Positions 53,360 through 62,430 of a stretch of 64,000 nt of DNA are shown piece after piece (within the stretch, counting starts at the first letter, position 1; each line of letters starts with the position of its first letter). Source of the DNA: Methylocystis bryophila. GTDB taxonomy: Bacteria > Pseudomonadota > Alphaproteobacteria > Rhizobiales > Beijerinckiaceae. The DNA lies in the NCBI RefSeq assembly GCF_027925445.1, contig NZ_AP027149.1:1612001-1676000 (forward strand), read 5' to 3'. A model generated the notes under the pieces. It did not search any database and was not told where the DNA came from. It worked only from the letters and a program-made list of their open reading frames with translations. Made by a program: the position numbers and the translations under genes.

Positions 53360-55585
53360 CTAGGGTTTGAAGAGCTCTACAATGATGCTCTCGATCTTTG
53401 CATTGTCGAGTAGGTCCTGAACCCGCAGAACGCGCTCGTGTGTCGGGAGTCTCCAAACAACCCTTGTCCCGTCTGCCGCCTCAATCTGCGCCCTGGCTTG
53501 TCTGATGACAGCATCGCGAGAGAAACTTTTGTCGATCGGCCATTTGTTCCAAAATTTCGCGTCGATCAAAGTGTTAGTCGCCGGATCGTATCCGTCGAAG
53601 CTCGTCGAGCCAGACGCAGCCCTGTCGTTCGCAACATTATAGACCCGACCCTGGGGCGCGCCAGTCGCCCTTTGTTGATAGGCTGCCTCCTCAGGCGTCA
53701 GACCTTCGTTGGCCTCAGCCCACTTGCCAGGCCCGCCATCCGAGGCGCCGATTTCGTAGCTTTCTTTTCGCGGAGTGCGGTCACTGGCGTCATCCTCGCG
53801 TCGAGAACCTTCTGGATCGTCCGGACCGGGATCAGGCACCGCTGCTGCGGCGCCTGATGCTTTCGGTTCATTGACGGGGGCGGGCGGAGCCTCGTGCTTT
53901 GAGGAGTCTTCGGATGGGCTCGAAGGGAAGAGTGGCGGCGCAGCACCCCGCGCAGAGCGAGGGGAATTCGCCCAACTTTGATAAGCTCGATAAGCGCTTG
54001 CCGCCGCAGCGGCGGCGGCGACCCCGACCGCGGCCGCGGCCGCGGCTGCGGTCGCGGGTTCCACTTGCGCCACCTGCACGTCCTTGGTCTTGGGGTCGTT
54101 GTTGCGCATGTTTGGCGCGGGCGAGACGCTGCTCGCGCCGGAGGCGGTGGTGAAGCGGCCGGCTTCATCGTGAAAATGATTGTATTTGCCGAGCGCCCCT
54201 TCGCCGGCCGCAAGCTTTGGCAGGGGCGCCGGACCGCTTCCCGTCGTCACAAGCAGCGCATTGGCGGCGGCGTCTTCAACGGGCGCTTGCCCAAGCTGCG
54301 CGCGCGCTTCATTGCGCGTCAAAATCCCCGCCGCGACATAGCTCGTGAGTATCTGCGATTGCTTCGCGCCGTCGATCTGCGCGTCCTCGCCCCAAGCGAA
54401 TTCGAGATCCTCCTCGCCGAAATCCTCGACGAGCACGCGGTCGATGAGCCGCTTCACCCATTTGAGGATCGGCCACAGCCCTTCCTCTTCGGCGAGCTCC
54501 TTCTGCGTCTCGCCCGTCGCGCGATTGAGCTGATGCACGAAAGCCTGCGGCGAGACCGAGAAGGCGTAGCAGACGACGCGCGCCAGCCATTCGTCGAAGA
54601 GATTTTTTAGCTCCGGCTCCTTCGTCTGAATGAAGGTTTTCGCGACGCCGCCGGGCACGAATTTGGCGCGCCGCCGCGCCGCGAGATCGCCGGTGAAGTA
54701 AGCGTCCCAATAGTCCTGAAAATTCTTGATCTGATCGGGCGTCCAGCTCTCCGGCACGCCGATGAGGCTTTCGGGAATATTGCCTTCGGTGAAATGCGTC
54801 AGCGTGAAGATCTGGCGCTTCAGCGCAATATTCGCCGTCATCACGATCTGCTCGACGGGCGAGAAGCCGTAGACGCGGCCGGGTCGCAGATTGCGCGGCG
54901 CATAGATCAAATCGCGCGCCGCGTAATCGACGGCGGGATAACCTTTGAGCACCTGCTGATAGGCGCAAGGATGAACGAGCGCGCCGTCGTCGCCGATGAA
55001 GGCCTGTGGCGTGCGTCCCCAATCGTCGATGACGCGCTTGATTGTCGCGCCGTCGAGCGGATGCAACGCGACGAGCGACCCGTTGCGGGCGCGTTGCTTC
55101 CAGAGCGTCGGGGCGTCGATGACGAGCAGGTCCTCGAGCAGCATTCTGAGCCAGGCGGAAAAAGCGTGCTCGCCGTCCGGTCTCTGGAAGAAGCGCGTGA
55201 GTTCTTTGATGCGCACGGCGCCGGGACCTTCGCACCCGTGGCGCGGACGCAGCGACCAGCTCATTCGCTCGATCTGATCCTTGCGCGTCTCGATGACGAG
55301 GCGCAGCAGATCATAGGTCTCTGCGAGCGCGCGCAGATCGTGAAAGGTGATGGGCTCGAAGGCGCGCGGGCTGACGGCGATATTATAGCCCGAGGGAAAA
55401 TCGAAGCCGCGTCCGGCTACCTCTTTCGGCGCGATAGGCGCGAGCGGCGTCAGCGGCCCGAACCAGCCCGCCGCATCGGCCGCGCCGCGCGAGGACATGA
55501 ATTGCGCCTGTCCGTAAGAGACCGTGAGGTCTTGCGGCGAGAGCGACCATGTCGGGCGCCCGGCTTGGCGATCGCGCGCGCTCAT
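53360..55585 (-). CDS. Phage portal protein fused to a C-terminal REase-fold toxin
   Basis: This 741-residue protein is a portal in residues 1-460 (VIETRKDQIERMSWSLRPRH, DLIYAPRNLRPGRVYGFSPV, LTRNEARAQLGQAPVEDAAA). A linker GKYNHFHDEAGRFTTASG at 466-483 ends the conserved part. Residues 500-610 are disordered and Ala/Pro/Glu-rich. Residues 615-741 form a toxin-like domain with the PD-(D/E)XK pattern FDGYD (664-667) and LIDAK (675-677), as in Tox-REase-5. Normal portals end near 400-500. An Imm52-like gene follows directly. Confidence 0.85.
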   Translation of the reverse strand: MSARDRQAGRPTWSLSPQDLTVSYGQAQFMSSRGAADAAGWFGPLTPLAPIAPKEVAGRGFDFPSGYNIAVSPRAFEPITFHDLRALAETYDLLRLVIETRKDQIERMSWSLRPRHGCEGPGAVRIKELTRFFQRPDGEHAFSAWLRMLLEDLLVIDAPTLWKQRARNGSLVALHPLDGATIKRVIDDWGRTPQAFIGDDGALVHPCAYQQVLKGYPAVDYAARDLIYAPRNLRPGRVYGFSPVEQIVMTANIALKRQIFTLTHFTEGNIPESLIGVPESWTPDQIKNFQDYWDAYFTGDLAARRRAKFVPGGVAKTFIQTKEPELKNLFDEWLARVVCYAFSVSPQAFVHQLNRATGETQKELAEEEGLWPILKWVKRLIDRVLVEDFGEEDLEFAWGEDAQIDGAKQSQILTSYVAAGILTRNEARAQLGQAPVEDAAANALLVTTGSGPAPLPKLAAGEGALGKYNHFHDEAGRFTTASGASSVSPAPNMRNNDPKTKDVQVAQVEPATAAAAAAAVGVAAAAAAASAYRAYQSWANSPRSARGAAPPLFPSSPSEDSSKHEAPPAPVNEPKASGAAAAVPDPGPDDPEGSRREDDASDRTPRKESYEIGASDGGPGKWAEANEGLTPEEAAYQQRATGAPQGRVYNVANDRAASGSTSFDGYDPATNTLIDAKFWNKWPIDKSFSRDAVIRQARAQIEAADGTRVVWRLPTHERVLRVQDLLDNAKIESIIVELFKP

Positions 55586-55965
55586 CGGCGATCGCTCCCG
55601 GCGGCGCCGTTCAGCGCCTGGCTTACTTGCGGCATCGGTGGGGCTCTTTGCGGGGAGAGGTGGGGGGTCGTGTTCAGCTTTCGCCTAAGCGTCAGCGCTG
55701 GTGGCGGGATAATCCGCGAAGTCGCAGTGCGCCTTACATCTCTTGGCGGAGCATTGTCGGCGAGACGGATCGGTTTTTGTCAATGACGGCCCGAAGGGCC
55801 GCCGCCGAAGGCGGTGCGCCATAGGGCGTCCTCTTGGACGCCCGTCATCGATGACGGGCTATGGCGCATCATTGACAAAGCCGACCGCTCGCCATGCTCG
55901 CCGCCATGAGATGTAAGCCGCTTCAGAGGCGTCGGCTCGGTGCGCAGGCAGAGACTGTCATTCGC
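55586..55965. other. Gap between terL and portal holding a palindromic element
   Basis: About 380 bases with no convincing gene, unusual in this otherwise tight cluster. Its centre is taken by palindromic element B. A small gene between terL and portal may have been lost. Confidence 0.6.
55770..55883. repeat. Cloverleaf palindromic element B
   Basis: Outer arms (TTGTCAATGA / TCATTGACAA within about 16 matched bases) enclose an inner GCGCCATAG/CTATGGCGC pair and two small hairpins (GGGCGTCC/GGACGCCC and CCCGTCAT/ATGACGGG). It has the same outer design as element A at 24431-24536. Confidence 0.7.
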
Positions 55966-57294
55966 CTAGGTGGTCTTCGTCTCGCTCGCGAGACGCCGGT
56001 AGAAATCGATGATCGCCGAGCCGTCGGCGGGCGCAAAGACGAGCTCCGAGACGGCCCAGACCAGCGCATCCACGCGATCGGGCGAGAAGCCTGCCGAGGC
56101 GCGGTCGAAATCCGGCGTCATGAGGCACATCTGGTCCTCGAGCTTGGCGAAGACGCCGATGTGGCGCGCGCGGCCTTGTTCGTAAAGCGCGGCGACGGGC
56201 TCGGCGCGCGTGAACTTGCCGCGGCTCGCGCGCACGGACTTCACGCGGATGTCGGCGTCGACCTGGCGGATCACCGCCTCGACCATCTCGCCGCCATTAT
56301 TGACCTCGGCGACGATCGCGTCGGCCTCATAGCGGCGCGCGGCGGAGATGGCGCGCTCCGCCCATCGCAAAGGCGTGTCGCCCTGCGAGGTCAGATCGGC
56401 GAGCACGCAGATTTCCTTCTCGGCGCTCAGGCCCGCGACGACGATCCCACATTCGTCGGCGCGTTCCGACGAGCTTGCCGGCGGGTCGATCGCGACGACG
56501 ATGCGCGTGAGCTTCGGCGGCGCCGGCCGATAGGCGGCCTCGATCATGGCGCGCGTCCAGAGCGCGCCGGGCGTGTCGAGCAGCAACTCGGCTTCGAGCT
56601 CCTGTCGGCCGAGCCTTGTGCCCTCATAGGCGCGCAGAATCTTATGCGCAAAGGCTTCGGGAAGATTGGCAAGATTGGCGTAAGTCGCGCTCTTCGTCGT
56701 GAAGGTCAGCGGGCTCTCGAGCAATTCGCGCATGAGCTTCGTTGGGCGCGGCGTCGTCGTGATCACCGCTTGCGGCTTGTCGCCGAGACGCAGGCCAAAC
56801 ACCGCCTGATCCCAGGCTTCCGGATAGCGCCAGGCGGCGAGCTCGTCGCACCAGAGCTTGGCGTGCTGCTTGCCGCGCAATCGCTCGGGTGACTCCGCCG
56901 AGAAGAGAAGCGTCTTGGCGCCGTTTGGCCAGTCGAGACGATTGCGCGCCGCGACGAATTTCGGCCGCTCGTCTTGCGGGCAGATGTTCAATATCCCCGA
57001 TTCGCCCTCGACCATGACGTCGCGCACGTCGTCGGCCGTCGCGCCGATGATGTTCACATGCGCGTGGGTCTTGATCCAGCGCCGCACGGTCTCGGCGCCT
57101 GTTCGCGTTTTGCCGCAGCCGCGCCCGCCGAGCGGCAGCCAATAGACCCAATCGCCCGCGGGCGGGAGCTGCTCGGGGCGCGCCCAAAATTCCCACAGAT
57201 AGGGAAGCAGCGCCGCTTCTTCCGGCGAGAGCCGCGCGATGAATTCCGCGCGCGCTTCTTGCGGCAGTCTGGCGAGGTCAGAGGCGCGGATCAC
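55966..57294 (-). CDS. Terminase large subunit
   Basis: This 442-residue DNA-packaging motor has the Walker A motif LGGRGCGKTRTGAE near residue 56, Walker B around KLWCDELAAWRYPEAW, motif III ITTTPRP, and a nuclease domain with acidic residues (RIVVAIDPPAS, DAIVAEVNNGGE, DRVDALVWAVSEL). It resembles GTA-type TerL. It starts at GTG 23 bases after terS. The motor is intact although the capsid gene is missing. Confidence 0.93.
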   Translation of the reverse strand: MIRASDLARLPQEARAEFIARLSPEEAALLPYLWEFWARPEQLPPAGDWVYWLPLGGRGCGKTRTGAETVRRWIKTHAHVNIIGATADDVRDVMVEGESGILNICPQDERPKFVAARNRLDWPNGAKTLLFSAESPERLRGKQHAKLWCDELAAWRYPEAWDQAVFGLRLGDKPQAVITTTPRPTKLMRELLESPLTFTTKSATYANLANLPEAFAHKILRAYEGTRLGRQELEAELLLDTPGALWTRAMIEAAYRPAPPKLTRIVVAIDPPASSSERADECGIVVAGLSAEKEICVLADLTSQGDTPLRWAERAISAARRYEADAIVAEVNNGGEMVEAVIRQVDADIRVKSVRASRGKFTRAEPVAALYEQGRARHIGVFAKLEDQMCLMTPDFDRASAGFSPDRVDALVWAVSELVFAPADGSAIIDFYRRLASETKTT

Positions 57295-57317
57295 GGGCGG
57301 CGGAGACTGTCTTGGAG

Positions 57318-57773
57318 TCAGCGAGATTCGTCGCCAGCGGATGGCGTGCCCGCGAGCCGCGCCGCCATGGCGTCGAGCTTTTGCTGCAGGATCGTTTTCG
57401 CGTCGGCGCCGGACTCCGGCGGCGCGGGCGGCAGCGCGCCGACGCCGAGCAGTTTGGCGCGGCGGTCGAGAATGGCGAGCACTCGGTCCACGGCGGCGTT
57501 GTCGCCTTTGAGCGCCTTGGCGTGCAACGCTTCTTGCAGCTCGGCGAGACGCGCCAGCTCTCGGGCGCGAAAGTCGTCGGAGATCTCGGCGCCGCCCGAC
57601 GGCGCGCGCTTCATGATCGCGATGAGCCGCGCGCGCGAGATGGGCTTGAAGCCCGCGGCCTTGAGCGCCTTTTCTATGCTCTGCGCGGATTGGCCTTTCG
57701 CCGCGGCCTTGAGGATGCGCGCGTCGCGCCGCGCGCGGTCCGTAGATTTTTGCGTCGCGGCGAGCTTCGTCAT
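57318..57773 (-). CDS. Terminase small subunit-like protein
   Basis: This 151-residue protein has an N-terminal helix-turn-helix-like region (ARILKAAAKGQSAQSIEKAL) and a coiled-coil middle (FRARELARLAELQEALHAKA), in the right position and size for terS. The start at 57773 (MTKLAATQKS) is chosen because the upstream frame runs through the promoter. Confidence 0.72.
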   Translation of the reverse strand: MTKLAATQKSTDRARRDARILKAAAKGQSAQSIEKALKAAGFKPISRARLIAIMKRAPSGGAEISDDFRARELARLAELQEALHAKALKGDNAAVDRVLAILDRRAKLLGVGALPPAPPESGADAKTILQQKLDAMAARLAGTPSAGDESR

Positions 57774-57855
57774 GACGTTGGAGAGGCCCCCCAAGCCGCA
57801 GAAATGAAAAAATCCGGAAGCATCAGCCCCGGGCGCATTTCTTGATGATGATGTT

Positions 57856-57884
57856 TTTATACCGCAGCAGCCCACGCGCGTCAA
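57856..57884 (-). promoter_or_regulatory. Near-consensus sigma70 promoter of the phage cluster
   Basis: On the minus strand TTGACG (57884-57879), a 17-base spacer and TATAAA (57861-57856) give a strong sigma70-type promoter. It leaves a leader of about 75 bases before the terS start. I see no clear operator or repressor site. Confidence 0.75.
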
Positions 57885-57946
57885 GCGGGAAAATCAAAAA
57901 TCGTCGAAAAATCCGCGTCGCTCTTCCGGAATGTTGTTCTTACACA

Positions 57947-58726
57947 TCAAATCAGCGCGATCGCCGAGACAAGCCGCCCATAGTCCTCCTCTCCGCGATG
58001 CACGCTGCGGCGATAGGAGAAGCAGCTTTCCTCATGGGCGTAGGTGCTGACGCGAATGTTCTCGAAGGAGGCGACGCCGGCCTGGTCCGCCCGCATCTCG
58101 ATGAAGGCCGGCAGGTCGAACATGGCGTGGCCCGGTTTCGGCGAAGGCTTGAAGAAGCGTCGGAACCCTGCGTCCTCGGCGGCGAAGCGCTCGACGAATT
58201 CGGGTCCGACCTCATAGCTCTCGCCGTCGATCATCGGTCCGAGCGCGATGCGGATTTGGTTTCGCCGCGCGCCGAGCCCCTCCATGGCCGCGAGCGTCGC
58301 CTCGATCACGCCATAGAGGGCGCCCTTCCAGCCGGCGTGGGCGGCGCCGATCACGCCCTCCGCCGCGTCGACGAAGAGCAGCATGCCGCAATCGGCGCCG
58401 GTCACGCCCAGCGCGAGGCCGCGCGCGCGCGTCGCCAGCCCGTCGCAACGCGGCCGCGCCTCTAACGCCCAGGGCTCCGAGACGGCGAGCGCTTCCGCCG
58501 AGTGAATCTGATAGGGCACGAGCAGACGTTCGGCGGCGACGCCGAGCTTTTGCGCCATGCGCGACTTATTCTCCTCGACGCGCTCCGGGGCGTCGCGCGA
58601 GCCGACCCCGCCGTTGAGCGAGGCGTAGACGCCCGTCGAGACGCCGCCGCTGCGGCCAAAGAACCCATGCGCGAGGCCGGGCAGGGCGAGGCTTTCGGCT
58701 TCGAAGGCTTGCAGAGAGGCCGTCAA
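57947..58726 (-). CDS. pgeF: Peptidoglycan editing factor / multicopper-like purine nucleoside enzyme
   Basis: This 259-residue YfiH/DUF152 protein has the conserved N-terminal region GFFGRSGGVSTGVYASLN, the zinc ligands in VPYQIHSAEA, VTGADCGMLL and GAAHAGWKGAL, and the C-terminal SCFSYRR motif. Family members act in purine nucleoside breakdown and in editing peptidoglycan precursors. Its start overlaps the methyltransferase stop by four bases. Confidence 0.93.
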   Translation of the reverse strand: MTASLQAFEAESLALPGLAHGFFGRSGGVSTGVYASLNGGVGSRDAPERVEENKSRMAQKLGVAAERLLVPYQIHSAEALAVSEPWALEARPRCDGLATRARGLALGVTGADCGMLLFVDAAEGVIGAAHAGWKGALYGVIEATLAAMEGLGARRNQIRIALGPMIDGESYEVGPEFVERFAAEDAGFRRFFKPSPKPGHAMFDLPAFIEMRADQAGVASFENIRVSTYAHEESCFSYRRSVHRGEEDYGRLVSAIALI

Positions 58727-59814
58727 GACTCGATCTCCGCGAATCCGGGCGGATCGGGCATGTCCGGGTGGGTGACCGCCATCACCTTGAAAAGATCGCC
58801 CATGACCTCGCGCGGGTCGCCCGAGCCGGTCAATCGGTGGAGGGCGGAGTCGATGTCCGCCTTCTGCCGGTCATTGGCCCGGCCGCGCAAGGCCGCGGCG
58901 CGCCGCTCGATCCCGATCTGCGTCAGAAAACGGCCCTGCGTGGTGGGGCCCAGCACCTTCGCGCCCTCAGCCCTTGCGGCGCGAGCGAGAGCCGCAAAGT
59001 CCACATGCGCGGTCAGATCGGCCTCGCCGGGAGTCGTCAGCGGATCGACATAGGCGTGGCGCGAAACGGCCTGCAAGCTCTCGCCGAGCGTCGTTTTCGT
59101 GTAGCCGTAATCGATGATGAGCGCCGCGCCGCCGTCAGAGGCGATGCGCTGGGCGATCTCCGCCATCACATTTTGCCCCACGGGGCTGATCTCGATCATC
59201 GCGTGCAGCGGGGCGTTCAGCGGCAGGTCCGGTTCGACCCCCGGGGCGAGGCCGAAGGCGAGACGTCGTTCGCGGTTAAGGCCAACCACGCGTTCGCGCC
59301 AGCCCGGCGCGGTCCGCACGAACTGGCGCACCGGCAGCGCGTCGAAAAATTCATTGGCGATCAGGAAGAGGGGGCCGCGCGGCGCCTCGGCCAGCGTGTC
59401 GCGCCACTCGATCGGGATTGTCTCCCCCGCCAGGGTCTCGCGCTGAACCTGCCGCAGCGCCGGGCTGGTCTCGACGAGATCGACCGCGAGTCTCTCGCTC
59501 AGGCCCGGCGCGACGCGCAGCGCCCGCAACACATCCGTCATCAACGTGCCTCGGCCAGGGCCGAGCTCGACGAGCCGCGCCTGTTGGGGGGCGCCGCAGA
59601 GCGACCAGGCGTCGGCGAGCCAGAGGCCGATCATCTCCCCGAACATTTGGCTGATCTCCGGCGCGGTGATGAAATCTCCCAGCGCGCCGAAGGGATCATG
59701 CGTCATGTAATAGCCGTAGCGGGGGTGTTGCAGGCAGAGCGTCATGTAACGATCGAGCCGCAGGGGGCCTTCCCGCTCTATGGCGGTCGCGATTTCGTCG
59801 CCGAGCGCGGTCAT
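58723..59814 (-). CDS. SAM-dependent methyltransferase, NDUFAF7/MidA family
   Basis: This 363-residue protein matches the MidA/NDUFAF7 family: LRLDRYMTLCLQHPRYGYYM near the N terminus, DFITAPEISQMFGEMIGLWL, the SAM motif LVELGPGRGTLMTDVLRAL and later ALIIDYGYTK. Its bacterial target is unknown. The ATG at 59814 overlaps the lgt stop, and its stop overlaps the pgeF start, so lgt-midA-pgeF is one translationally coupled operon common in Alphaproteobacteria. Confidence 0.93.
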   Translation of the reverse strand: MTALGDEIATAIEREGPLRLDRYMTLCLQHPRYGYYMTHDPFGALGDFITAPEISQMFGEMIGLWLADAWSLCGAPQQARLVELGPGRGTLMTDVLRALRVAPGLSERLAVDLVETSPALRQVQRETLAGETIPIEWRDTLAEAPRGPLFLIANEFFDALPVRQFVRTAPGWRERVVGLNRERRLAFGLAPGVEPDLPLNAPLHAMIEISPVGQNVMAEIAQRIASDGGAALIIDYGYTKTTLGESLQAVSRHAYVDPLTTPGEADLTAHVDFAALARAARAEGAKVLGPTTQGRFLTQIGIERRAAALRGRANDRQKADIDSALHRLTGSGDPREVMGDLFKVMAVTHPDMPDPPGFAEIES

Positions 59815-60662
59815 GCGAAAACACTCCGGCGCCGCAGCGCGAAGCCGATGAGGAGCAAGCCGGCGATCGCCATGGGAAGCGACAGCGCCATGCCCATCGT
59901 CAATCCATTGCCGAGCGCCTCCTGATCTGGGTCCGGCTCGCGGAAGAACTCGCAGAAGGTGCGGGCGAGGCCATAGCCGAGGCAAAAAATCCCCGTGGCC
60001 AGTCCCGGCCTCTTCAACGCGCCGGCGCGCAGCGCCACCCAGAGCACGAGCCCCAGCGCCAAGCCTTCGAGCCCGGCTTCATAGAGCTGGCTCGGATGGC
60101 GCGGGAGGTCTCCCGCGGCGGGATCGGGAAAGACCATGGCCCAGGGAACGTCGGTCGGCCGGCCCCAAAGCTCCGGCTTGATGAAATTGGCGATGCGACC
60201 GAGGAAAAGCCCGATCGGCGCGGTGATGGCGCAAAGATCGCCGACCGTCAGCACCGGCAATCCTTGGCCGCGCGCGAAGAGCGCCATGCCGACGGCGGCG
60301 CCGAGGAACCCGCCGTGAAAGGCCATGCCGCCCTTCCAGAGCATAAAGGCCTCGAGCGGATGCTGAAAAAAATGGTGGGGGTCGTAGATGAGCACATGCC
60401 CGAGCCTTCCGCCGATGATGACGCCGAAGGCCACATAGACGATCAGATCGTCGACGCCGATCACTGAGGGCCGCGGTTGATCCTTGCTCCAAAAAGCGTC
60501 GCGCACGACGATGAAGCGCATGTAAGCCCAAGCGAGGACGAAGCCGCCGATATAGGCGAGCGCGTACCATCGTAGAGGCAGGCTGCCGAGCCCGAAGGGC
60601 AGCGGCCCGATGTCGATCGCGACGGGGTTTACAACCGGAAAGGGAAGAATCAGCACTGACAT
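59811..60662 (-). CDS. lgt: Prolipoprotein diacylglyceryl transferase
   Basis: This 283-residue membrane enzyme adds diacylglycerol to the lipobox cysteine of prolipoproteins. It has the expected membrane helices. The conserved Lgt segments are GGRLGHVLIYDPHHF, the HGG motif in AFHGGFLGAAVG, the signature IGLFLGRIANFIKPELWGRP and a late FCEFFREPD. Length is normal. It heads a three-gene operon. Confidence 0.97.
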   Translation of the reverse strand: MSVLILPFPVVNPVAIDIGPLPFGLGSLPLRWYALAYIGGFVLAWAYMRFIVVRDAFWSKDQPRPSVIGVDDLIVYVAFGVIIGGRLGHVLIYDPHHFFQHPLEAFMLWKGGMAFHGGFLGAAVGMALFARGQGLPVLTVGDLCAITAPIGLFLGRIANFIKPELWGRPTDVPWAMVFPDPAAGDLPRHPSQLYEAGLEGLALGLVLWVALRAGALKRPGLATGIFCLGYGLARTFCEFFREPDPDQEALGNGLTMGMALSLPMAIAGLLLIGFALRRRSVFA

Positions 60663-61230
60663 CAGATTCCCGGGCGGGTAAGACGCGAAAGGCCCGAGAT
60701 TCTTTAGCCGCTCCCCGCGCCGATGTCATGTGGGCCGGCGAGGGAGCGGCGGGGGTGGTCAAAATCTCACGCTTTGCGCCCAACAGCCACGAGAGTGGCA
60801 TGCCTGCGCGCGAGACTTGTCGGCGGCGAAACCTTCGCCACGGAGGCCTGCGTCATTGAAGCCGATGCGCGTGTGGCGCTCTCTGTGATCGCGCAGCCTT
60901 TGCAGAGGTGACAAATTTTGAGGAAAGATCATCCGAGCTGAGGCTTAGCCGGTAAATGCCGGTCGATTTCAACTTCGCCGCGCGACGGGGAAATAAGTGA
61001 ATTCGGCTGTTGTGACGAATCGTTCTCTCAGCGAGGCTGTGTTGCAAAGATGTCACGCCGAAACTCTTTTTTAGGACGAAATCCTCGTCCGCGTTTTCGA
61101 ATTCCAATTTAATTGTATACCACTTTGCCCGTCCGTTTAGTCTTCCACCCTGGTCGGGCGCAACAGCAAAGAGGCGCACCAGTGGCCCGCGCAGGGTCTG
61201 CTGAAGCTCCTCCAATCATGGAGTATTTCA
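60663..61230. other. Long intergenic region before the beta-propeller gene
   Basis: About 570 bases between divergent genes. Open frames present lack protein-like sequence. The 250 bases before 61231 are more A+T-rich than the surroundings, so a regulated promoter is plausible. I see no RNA gene. Confidence 0.5.
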
Positions 61231-62238
61231 ATGAAGAAGCAGGGAATAGCGGATAAAATTCGCGTAATTGCCACCGCAGCGTTTGGGGGCGTCGCCGTTA
61301 TCGGAGGCCTTTCAATCCATCCTGCATACGCAGGGGGGCCCACGCTAACCGCTCAAGGCATCGCGGATGGCTTCCAACTCTCGACATTCGCGACAACCAA
61401 TCCGGGGAACACGGGCTGTTGCGGCGGGCCGTTCGGCATCGGCGTCAATGGCCAAGGCAACGTTCTCGTCGGCACGGGCTCCGGAGCCTTGTATGTCTTC
61501 AAGGACGTCAATGGCCAGACTCCAGGCTCGGCGCTCTTCACGCAAAGCTCGAGTAGCTTCACGAGCGCATACACGGCGTCAGGCGGCGTCGTCTATGGTG
61601 GGGTTGGAGGACATTTTGCGTCGTTCAATCCCGACGGCACAGTCGCAAACCCAAATGTAGTCCCGGGGGCTTCCCCTTACCTCGGCATGTGGACGAACCC
61701 GGTGACGGGCGACATCATTTCCACCAGCGGGCAGGGATTGATCGACATCAATCCAACGACCGGAACTTTCCGCGTCATCAATGGCCAATTCGGCGACGGT
61801 GTGTCCGTCTCCCCAGACGGCAAGACGGCTTACTTGGCGCAGGGCAGTATCAACGGATATGATATCGCGACGGGCAGCCTGGTGTATAGCTCACCCTCCA
61901 TCAGTGGCTCGGATGGCACCGGCGTGATCAGCGGTGGAAAATTCAATGGCGATATCGTGGTCAACACCAACTTTGGCGAAATCTATCTGCTGGATCCAAC
62001 CACAAACACCACGACCCTGATCGCCACCGGAGGCACGCGCGGCGACTATACGCAGGTCGACCCCACCAACGGCAGCTTGTTTTTAGATTACGCTGACGTC
62101 GTTGATCGCCTGACCTGCCCGGGCTGCTCCTTTGTGCGCGCCGCTCCCGGCCCCGTCCCGGGGACAGGCCTCCTGGCCTTGGCTTTCCTGGGCCTCGCCG
62201 GGGTCGCTGCCCGGGCGCGCCGCCGGCTCAACGGCTGA
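61231..62238 (+). CDS. Exported beta-propeller-like protein with PEP-CTERM-type tail
   Basis: This 335-residue protein has a signal peptide ending PAYA (about residue 34). A repeated beta-propeller-like body follows (FGIGVNGQGNVLVGTGSGAL, YLGMWTNPVTGDIISTSGQG, VSVSPDGKTAYLAQGSINGY). The C terminus has VPGTG, a hydrophobic helix (LLALAFLGLAGVAA) and an Arg cluster, the layout of exosortase-type sorting signals. An exosortase is not in the window. It probably ends on the cell surface or in extracellular matrix. Confidence 0.75.
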   Translation: MKKQGIADKIRVIATAAFGGVAVIGGLSIHPAYAGGPTLTAQGIADGFQLSTFATTNPGNTGCCGGPFGIGVNGQGNVLVGTGSGALYVFKDVNGQTPGSALFTQSSSSFTSAYTASGGVVYGGVGGHFASFNPDGTVANPNVVPGASPYLGMWTNPVTGDIISTSGQGLIDINPTTGTFRVINGQFGDGVSVSPDGKTAYLAQGSINGYDIATGSLVYSSPSISGSDGTGVISGGKFNGDIVVNTNFGEIYLLDPTTNTTTLIATGGTRGDYTQVDPTNGSLFLDYADVVDRLTCPGCSFVRAAPGPVPGTGLLALAFLGLAGVAARARRRLNG

Positions 62239-62430
62239 CGCCGAGGCCGACCGCAATTCTTTGAAACCCGCGCCGCTCGAAAACCTCCGCGGCGGCGCGG
62301 GGCATGCATGAAGCTGGATCGGCGCAGCCGCTTAATGACCGCTTATGGCGCATTCCTGCCTCCAGCAGGGGCCCGCTTAGGGCGTCTTACAGGGCGCCAA
62401 GCGTTGCATTAATCCCCAGAGCTGAGACCC

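Noticed and set aside
53978..54610. Plus-strand frames opposite the portal linker region
   Set aside because: Shadows of the Ala/Pro-rich linker of the portal-toxin gene; Arg-rich repeats without any domain.
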